In this document: piece by piece, positions 1-3,874 of the stretch
How the letters are laid out: every line of letters starts with the position of its first letter
Position numbering within the stretch: the first letter of the stretch is position 1
Source of the DNA: CAZZCS01 sp964652645
Lineage (GTDB): Bacteria > Cloacimonadota > Cloacimonadia > Cloacimonadales > Cloacimonadaceae
Length of the DNA stretch: 7,205 bases
NCBI GenBank assembly: GCA_964652645.1
Contig: CAZZCS010000110.1
Location: 1 to 7,205, forward strand
Reading direction: 5' to 3'
The notes under the pieces: generated by a model
Database searches by the model: none
What the model saw: the letters and a program-made list of their open reading frames with translations, nothing else
Told to the model about the DNA's origin: nothing
Translations under genes and position numbers: made by a program

Positions 1-340
1 AACCCCCAAATCCCTAAAACTCTAAATCCTTACTACATCAAACCCGGCTGAAGCCTGTGCTACAGGCACTTCGCAACCTCACCCACCACAAACGTCAAAT
101 CGTCAAAACGCCACAACGATACAACCCCCCAAACCCTTCATCCATCCTACATCCTAAACTCCCTTATCCTTCGCCTCGTCTTCGCTTCGTGTTCCCCTCG
201 AGATCGCCTCGAGTACTCGAGGGGATCTCGAGGCGAACCTGAGTACATACTGAGGTAATGTATCTGGGAAGCTTTGTGATAGAGGGCGTATGGGCAGGGT
301 TGCATCTGTAGGCTCGCGGGTTCATCCTTCCTCCCAATAA
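1..340. other. Non-coding stretch, C-rich and G-poor on the + strand
   Basis: I see no convincing gene here on either strand. Short open frames exist, but they lack ribosome sites and recognisable protein content. The composition is unusual: positions 1-45 and 119-172 contain no G at all on the + strand and are rich in C and A. C-rich, G-poor RNA is the kind bound by Rho, so this could be a Rho-dependent termination region for a gene upstream of the window. That function is inference. A large palindrome follows at 191-238. Confidence 0.5.
191..238. repeat. 48-bp imperfect palindrome with four CTCGAG sites
   Basis: The two 24-nt arms meet at 214/215 and pair at 22 of 24 positions; the mismatches are 195/234 and 206/223. 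CTCGAG occurs at 197, 208, 216 and 227, so spacings are 11, 8 and 11. Transcribed RNA would form a very stable hairpin, but no T-run follows, so it is not a standard intrinsic terminator. It could be a dispersed intergenic palindromic repeat, a protein-binding or recombination site, or a hairpin that stabilises a 3' end. The structure is certain; the role is unknown. Confidence 0.85.
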
Positions 341-420
341 TGCTATTGACACATCAGTTTACTTTCAGAAGTATGCAACTAGATCAATTGATCGATGAGA
401 CCACCCGGGAGGTAGGATGA
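340..420 (+). CDS. Possible 26-codon ORF overlapping the PHP gene start (ATGA)
   Basis: A frame open from 283, with ATG candidates at 340 and 373, ends in TGA at 418-420. It overlaps the ATG of the next gene by the classical ATGA arrangement. The version from 373 reads MQLDQLIDETTREVG. No clear ribosome site precedes either ATG. It may be a small leader peptide coupled to the PHP gene or the decayed tail of a former upstream gene. In many genomes dnaE2-type genes follow imuB, so an imuB tail is conceivable, but I cannot identify it as such. Low confidence that it is a real gene. Confidence 0.25.
   Translation: MLLTHQFTFRSMQLDQLIDETTREVG
346..351 (+). promoter_or_regulatory. Possible -35 element (TTGACA) ahead of the PHP gene
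   Basis: A consensus TTGACA lies about 65 bp before the PHP start codon. The matching -10 is poor: AAGTAT at 369-374 gives a 17-bp spacer and TATGCA at 372-377 gives a 20-bp one. If used, transcription would start near 380-385 and leave room for the ribosome site at 407-412. Weak evidence. Confidence 0.25.
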
Positions 421-1592
421 ATTTTGTACACTTGCACGTTCACAGTGAATATAGCTGGATGGATGGCGCTTGTTTCATAGATGAGCTGGTGAAGCGGGCG
501 GTGGCCTATCGCATGCCAGCGGTAGCGATAACGGATCGGAATTGTCTTGCGGGGGCTTTGCCCTTTAGTTTGAAGTGCAAGCAAGCCGGGATCAAGCCCA
601 TCATCGGTCTCGAGATCGAAGTGATCAATGACAAGACGGATTTACGCTCCTTTCCGATCATCTTACTGGCGCAGGATTTTCATGGCTTTCTCAATCTCTC
701 CCAGCTACTTGCCAAGGCTTACAAGTTTAGTTCCACGGCTCCCAAGATTACCAAGTCTTTGCTCAAAACCCATGCCAGGGGCCTCATCTGCCTGTCCTTT
801 AGTTGGGTGGGGGAGATTTGTACGCTGCTTTTGGAGGGGCGGGAACTGCAAGCCGCCGAAGCTGCCTATTGGTACAACAGGACTTTCAAAGAAAGGTTTT
901 ATCTGGAATATCAAAATCACGGGTTGCCGTTGGAGACGATGGCCATGACCATGCTCCTGAATCTCGCATATAATACCGGAGATAACCTGGTGATCACAAA
1001 CGACTGTCATTATATGGATCGGCAGGATTCCCTGTCTATCGATATCCTCAATTGCATCCGTCTTGGTAAAGATTTTAGCTATCCCAAGGCCAAGCGTTTT
1101 GTCTCAAACGAGTATCACTTCAAGTCTCAGGAGGAGCTCCTGGCCGGACTTCGCTTTCCCGTGGAGGCCATTGCCAATACGCTGATGATAGCAGATAGCA
1201 TCCAGCTGGATCTGCTCAGCGACATCACGCGCCATCTTTCGGCAAAACCGGGCTTTCACTTCAAGCCCGAGAAATACCGAGACTTTCCGGAGGCGGGAAA
1301 CACGGATCTGCAGGGATACCAGAACTGGACGCCGCGGAGCATCTTCCGCGAAGTGCTGAAGGTGCTACAGGTGGGAGATGATTACAGCGAGATGTACTGC
1401 GACCTGGTCGATCCGAAGGCCAAAAACCTCATCGAAGCAGCCCAAAATTCCATGGAACTGGGTCTGCTGCTCTTTGAGGAATCCCAGACAAATGTAGCGC
1501 TGATCATGGCCGAGAGATTGCGCAGAACCTTCGAAAGAGGCCCGGGCCTGGAAAATGAGGTGCGGACGAAATGGAAGGCCAAGAAGTGGTGA
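417..1592 (+). CDS. DnaE-like PHP domain protein lacking the polymerase core
   Basis: This 391-residue protein resembles the N-terminal PHP domain of bacterial DNA polymerase III alpha. Visible motifs are HLHVHSEYS (5-13), AITD (37-40), GIKPIIG (58-64), an LS..VGEI block (~116-124), TNDCHY (194-199) and FKSQEELL (~235-242). Full DnaE proteins exceed 1000 residues. Here, after ~290, the sequence jumps to a stretch (~306-370, SIFREVLKVL onward) resembling the region after the catalytic aspartates, so the palm with its PDIDIDF-type motif is absent. Two usual PHP metal ligands look altered: the His after AITD is Arg41, and the Cys of the SGC motif is Ser. Polymerase activity is ruled out, and phosphoesterase activity is doubtful. 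The start has GGGAGG at 407-412 and an ATGA overlap with a short upstream frame. It may be a decayed dnaE/dnaE2 paralog or a repurposed PHP protein. Part of it is duplicated at 3154-3455. Confidence 0.8.
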   Translation: MNFVHLHVHSEYSWMDGACFIDELVKRAVAYRMPAVAITDRNCLAGALPFSLKCKQAGIKPIIGLEIEVINDKTDLRSFPIILLAQDFHGFLNLSQLLAKAYKFSSTAPKITKSLLKTHARGLICLSFSWVGEICTLLLEGRELQAAEAAYWYNRTFKERFYLEYQNHGLPLETMAMTMLLNLAYNTGDNLVITNDCHYMDRQDSLSIDILNCIRLGKDFSYPKAKRFVSNEYHFKSQEELLAGLRFPVEAIANTLMIADSIQLDLLSDITRHLSAKPGFHFKPEKYRDFPEAGNTDLQGYQNWTPRSIFREVLKVLQVGDDYSEMYCDLVDPKAKNLIEAAQNSMELGLLLFEESQTNVALIMAERLRRTFERGPGLENEVRTKWKAKKW

Positions 1593-1627
1593 GGGGAGAG
1601 ATAGTTGATTTATTTCTTGACTGCTGG

Positions 1628-1678
1628 ATAGACAAAAATGTAAATGTTCCCAAGTGAGTATTTAACATTTGTGTCTAT
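1628..1678. promoter_or_regulatory. Inverted repeat with a TATAAT at its edge, copy 1
   Basis: Arms 1628-1644 and 1662-1678 pair at 15 of 17 positions around a 17-nt loop. A perfect TATAAT lies at 1676-1681, overlapping the end of the right arm, but I see no good -35 at 16-18 bp. The element sits in the gap between the PHP gene and the PLD-like ORF, so it may be an operator-plus-promoter or a hairpin ending the PHP transcript. It is exactly repeated at 3491-3541. Confidence 0.5.
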
Positions 1679-1736
1679 AATCCTTGGGGGTTTTTGCTCA
1701 CGGAGTTTGCAATAGCAGATATAGAAGAGGTATCAG

Positions 1737-1841
1737 ATGTGGATTCCTGAAGGTTGGGTGTTTGAAGTGGCAATCGACCTTACAAGTATCTTTGATAGGA
1801 TGTCTTTGAGATCAATGATGATGGAGCATATATATGAGTAA
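1737..1841 (+). CDS. Possible 34-codon leader ORF, copy 1
   Basis: ATG at 1737 opens a 34-codon frame beginning MWIPEGWVFEVAIDL and ending at TAA 1839-1841. It overlaps the start of the next ORF (1834) by 8 nt, which would allow translational coupling. AGAAGAGG at 1723-1730 is a plausible ribosome site. I do not recognise the peptide. An exact copy lies at 3600-3704. It could equally be chance, since the two copies are recently identical and give no independent test of selection. Confidence 0.25.
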   Translation: MWIPEGWVFEVAIDLTSIFDRMSLRSMMMEHIYE

Positions 1842-2169
1842 TTTCATTACCAATGCTGGTAATGCATCCTTAAAGTCGAGGCTTTCTGTACTAATCAATG
1901 AAAGCCAGGAGTTAAGGTTTCTGGTAGGCTTCTTTTACTTCTCCAGGATCAGTGAACTGCATGAGAGTATGGCGGCAAATGCATATGATAAAGAGCGAAT
2001 AATAGAGAACCAGAAAGCCATCTCATTGTATAAATATTTATCTGGGAATATCGGAATAACCAACGATAAATTCAACCTATCATTATACGAATTTGTGATC
2101 CAATGGTACTCCATGTTAGTAGAGCTGAGAATTAAACGTTATCAAAAAAGGAGCGATGTCTGTGGATAA
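1834..2169 (+). CDS. PLD-like N-terminal fragment joined to an unrecognised C-terminal part
   Basis: This 111-residue ORF has a good ribosome site, GGAG at 1823-1826, seven bases before ATG. Residues 1-46, with FLVGFFYFS at ~30-38 and a following ELHESM, resemble the start of PLD-nuclease-like proteins often fused to helicases. In those families the text normally continues for hundreds of residues with a further conserved 'LVGL' strand. Here the resemblance stops near residue 47, and an unrecognised polar segment rich in Lys, Tyr and Ile follows (AYDKERIIENQ to the end). No HKD catalytic motif is present, so nuclease activity is not expected. The end overlaps the dinD start by 14 bp, so dinD is probably translationally coupled to it. 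It looks like a truncated gene whose 5' end now acts as a leader for dinD; an independent small protein cannot be excluded. Confidence 0.55.
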   Translation: MSNFITNAGNASLKSRLSVLINESQELRFLVGFFYFSRISELHESMAANAYDKERIIENQKAISLYKYLSGNIGITNDKFNLSLYEFVIQWYSMLVELRIKRYQKRSDVCG

Positions 2170-3019
2170 ACAAGTAATGCTCACCATAAGCAAGCAACTC
2201 GACGAAATTACGCAGGTTATACCAAGCTTAGAGATAGATTTCTGGTTTGCCAGGGATCTAATGGAACCTTTGGGATACCAGAGGTGGGAAAATTTTGTTC
2301 AGGTGATTTACAAAGCTATTGCATCATGTACTAAAACAGGTGAAGATCCTGATGACCATTTCCGTGGAGTCACGAAAATGGTCTCAACCGGGAGTGGAGC
2401 TGAACGGCCTATTGAAGATTTTATGTTAACTAGGTATGCAAGCTATCTGATTGCACAAAATGGAGATTCCAGAAAAGAACCTATTGCTTTTGCCCAAAGC
2501 TATTTCGCATTACAGACCAGGAAGCAGGAGCTGCTAGAAGAAAGGATTAAAACTAGAGAACGCTTGGATGCTAGGGAAAGACTTAGGCAAGCGGAGAAAA
2601 CATTATCGCAAAACATCTATGTAAGAGGTGTAGATGAAGCGGGGTTTGGTAAAATTCGCTCCAAGGGTGATGCTGCTCTCTTTGGTGGGAAAACAACTCA
2701 GGAAATGAAAGAATTGTATGGTATTACTCAGTCAAGACCATTAGCAGATTTTTTGCCGACTCTTACCATTGCTGCCAAGAATCTTGCAACAGAAATGACC
2801 AATGTGAATGTGGAAAAAGAGGATTTGCAGGGCGAGGTTGCTATAACGATTGAACATGTCCAGAATAATCGAAGCGTTAGGGACATGCTGGGTCACCGTG
2901 GCATCAAACCAGAAGAGCTTCCTCCTGAAAGGGACATAAAGAAATTGGAAAGAGACGAAAAATATTCTGTAAAGAAGATAGCGAAGCAATCTGGCAAGTT
3001 TCCAAAGGATGAGCATTAA
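2156..3019 (+). CDS. dinD: DNA damage-inducible protein D (DinD)
   Basis: The 287-residue product matches the DinD family in order and length (E. coli DinD is about 275). Key parts are FWFARDLMEPLGY at ~29-41, DDHFRGVTKMV at 66-76, GSGAERPIEDF at 79-89, LTRYASYLIAQNGD at 91-104, and FAQSYFALQTRKQEL at 112-126. A charged helical stretch lies at ~127-150, and a C-terminal segment has HVQNNRSVRDMLGHRGIKPE at 224-243 and PEELPPERDIKKLER at 242-256. In E. coli DinD is SOS-induced and antagonises RecA filaments; that role here is inferred from family. AAGGAG at 2148-2153 is only 2 bases from ATG 2156 but 8 from GTG 2162 (third codon), so GTG may be the true start. It overlaps the preceding ORF. I found no LexA-type box immediately upstream. 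Confidence 0.92.
   Translation: MSVDKQVMLTISKQLDEITQVIPSLEIDFWFARDLMEPLGYQRWENFVQVIYKAIASCTKTGEDPDDHFRGVTKMVSTGSGAERPIEDFMLTRYASYLIAQNGDSRKEPIAFAQSYFALQTRKQELLEERIKTRERLDARERLRQAEKTLSQNIYVRGVDEAGFGKIRSKGDAALFGGKTTQEMKELYGITQSRPLADFLPTLTIAAKNLATEMTNVNVEKEDLQGEVAITIEHVQNNRSVRDMLGHRGIKPEELPPERDIKKLERDEKYSVKKIAKQSGKFPKDEH
2354..2383. repeat. Near-palindrome inside dinD
   Basis: Fourteen-nt arms (2354-2367 and 2370-2383) pair at 12 of 14 positions around 2 nt. The segment encodes DHFRGVTKMV, a conserved DinD motif. It matches the palindrome downstream of dinD (3020-3049) at 24 of 30 positions in the same orientation. Confidence 0.6.
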
Positions 3020-3020
3020 G

Positions 3021-3048
3021 ACCAATTTCGTGACGTCACGAAATTGGT
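3021..3048. terminator. Perfect 28-bp palindrome just after dinD
   Basis: ACCAATTTCGTGAC is followed directly by its exact reverse complement, starting 2 bases after the dinD stop. As RNA it would form a ~12-bp stem with a short loop. The stem is not very GC-rich, and only a loose T-containing stretch follows, so intrinsic termination is possible but not typical. Its position at a gene end favours a 3'-end role. A binding site or a fragment of a dinD-like sequence is the alternative. Confidence 0.5.
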
Positions 3049-3153
3049 TATCAATTCTAATCTCAACCCCGGAGCATAAGGCACCTCTGCGTTCTCTAAT
3101 TGCATCACCTGCGCTCTTTCCAATGTGTTTGGCTATGGATGTAGCCCAGCAGT
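3049..3153. other. Unassigned junction sequence between dinD and repeat copy 2
   Basis: About 105 bp separate the palindrome from the point where PHP homology starts. In the frame open from 3009 it translates without stops into a segment containing PEHKAPLRSLIASPAL, which I do not recognise. It has no counterpart upstream of copy 1. It probably marks foreign DNA brought in with dinD or left by the rearrangement. Confidence 0.4.
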
Positions 3154-3455
3154 ATCTCGCATATAATACCGGAAACTACCGGGTGATCATAAACGACTGT
3201 CATTATATGGATCGTCAGGATTCCCTGTCTATCGATATCCTCAATTGCATCCGTCTTGGTAAGGATTTTTGCTATCCCAAGGCCAAAAACCTCATCGAAG
3301 CAGCCCAAAATTCCATGGAACTGGGTCTGCTGCTCTTTGAGGAATCCCAGACAAATGTAGCGCTGATCATGGCCGAGAGATTGCGCAGAACCTTCGAAAG
3401 AGGCCCGGGCCTGGAAAATGAGGTGCGGACGAAATGGAAGGCCAAGAAGTGGTGA
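3154..3455 (+). pseudogene. Truncated second copy of the PHP gene tail
   Basis: This is a remnant of the gene at 417-1592: it has residues ~182-223 joined to ~334-391 and ends with the same 3' end and stop. The start and active-site N-terminus are missing. An internal deletion of 330 bp lies between two AAGGCCAA sequences (1086-1093 and 1416-1423 in copy 1), both encoding part of PKAK. The frame stays open back to an ATG at 3009 inside the end of dinD, giving a possible 148-codon ORF. Its first ~48 codons are non-homologous and lack a convincing ribosome site, so I treat it as a remnant. The left part differs from copy 1 at 8 of 125 bases, including changes such as DNLVIT to NYRVII. Confidence 0.75.
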
Positions 3456-3490
3456 GGGGAGAGATAGTTGATTTATTTCTTGACTGCTGG

Positions 3491-3541
3491 ATAGACAAAA
3501 ATGTAAATGTTCCCAAGTGAGTATTTAACATTTGTGTCTAT
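3491..3541. promoter_or_regulatory. Inverted repeat with a TATAAT at its edge, copy 2
   Basis: An exact copy of the element at 1628-1678, with TATAAT at 3539-3544. It would place the same candidate promoter or operator about 330 bp ahead of hsdR that lies about 480 bp ahead of dinD. Confidence 0.5.
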
Positions 3542-3599
3542 AATCCTTGGGGGTTTTTGCTCACGGAGTTTGCAATAGCAGATATAGAAGAGGTATCAG

Positions 3600-3704
3600 A
3601 TGTGGATTCCTGAAGGTTGGGTGTTTGAAGTGGCAATCGACCTTACAAGTATCTTTGATAGGATGTCTTTGAGATCAATGATGATGGAGCATATATATGA
3701 GTAA
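3600..3704 (+). CDS. Possible 34-codon leader ORF, copy 2
   Basis: Identical to the frame at 1737-1841 and likewise overlapping the next ATG (3697) by 8 nt. The same doubts apply; the duplication does not by itself show that it is translated. Confidence 0.2.
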   Translation: MWIPEGWVFEVAIDLTSIFDRMSLRSMMMEHIYE

Positions 3705-3810
3705 TTTCATTACCAATGCTGGTAATGCATCCTTAAAAACGAGGCTTTCAGTCCTGATCAATGAAAGCCAGGAGTTGAAGTTTTTGGTAGGCTTCTTTTA
3801 CATGATGTAA
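3697..3810 (+). pseudogene. 37-codon stub of the PLD-like gene
   Basis: It has the same start and ribosome site (GGAG at 3686-3689) as the ORF at 1834, but after GFFY it reads MM and stops at 3808-3810. Within codons 14-35 it differs from copy 1 at eight bases. Six are silent and two give conservative changes (Ser to Thr, Arg to Lys). This pattern suggests it came from a once functional relative rather than decaying in place. It may now be only a translated leader upstream of hsdR. I do not expect an independent function. Confidence 0.6.
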
Positions 3811-3874
3811 TGCAAAGATTAGGTAAGAAAAGGCGATTGCAAGCGATCGAACAATAATCGCAATGAAAGGATAA

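Larger units (their letters stand above)
961..1938 (+). repeat. Direct repeat, copy 1 (PHP tail, intergenic region, PLD-like start)
   Basis: This segment recurs at 3154-3801 in the same orientation. 961-1085 aligns to 3154-3278 with 8 differences in 125 bp. 1086-1415 is absent from copy 2. 1416-1874 matches 3279-3737 without a difference by my reading (459 bp, offset 1863). 1875-1938 matches 3738-3801 with 8 differences in 64. The repeat covers the C-terminal part of the PHP gene, the whole intergenic region and the first 35 codons of the PLD-like ORF. Identity ends abruptly inside that ORF. Confidence 0.95.
3154..3801 (+). repeat. Direct repeat, copy 2, ahead of hsdRM
   Basis: This corresponds to 961-1938 less 330 bp. 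The central 459 bp (3279-3737) are identical to 1416-1874 and flanked by more divergent homology on both sides. Homology stops at 3801, inside the PLD-like start, and hsdR begins 74 bp later. The pattern suggests gene conversion or recombination between already diverged homologues. Confidence 0.95.

Noticed and set aside
1..30. Telomere-like CCCAAA/CCCTAAA text
   Set aside because: The units are irregular and do not repeat in register; it fits a general C/A-rich bias.
164..352. Open frame on the - strand across the 5' palindrome
   Set aside because: It reads through a hairpin and low-complexity DNA, with no recognisable protein content.
609..618. CTCGAGATCG in the PHP gene matching part of the 5' palindrome
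   Set aside because: A 10-bp match that encodes ordinary conserved residues (Leu-Glu-Ile); probably coincidence.
2100..2156. LexA-type operator ahead of dinD
   Set aside because: I looked for CTGT-N8-ACAG and GAAC-N4-GTTC forms and saw no convincing match.
2741..3025. Long - strand frame opposite the end of dinD
   Set aside because: It is antisense to a clearly conserved gene, needs a non-ATG start and shows no family resemblance.
3009..3153. ATG at 3009 as the start of a functional 148-codon gene
   Set aside because: It lies in the last codons of dinD without a convincing ribosome site, and the first ~48 codons are unrelated to the PHP family. The remainder is a truncated duplicate.
3833..3861. 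Short GCGATT/AATCGC inverted repeat before hsdR
   Set aside because: Only six paired bases with an 17-nt gap; not distinguishable from chance.
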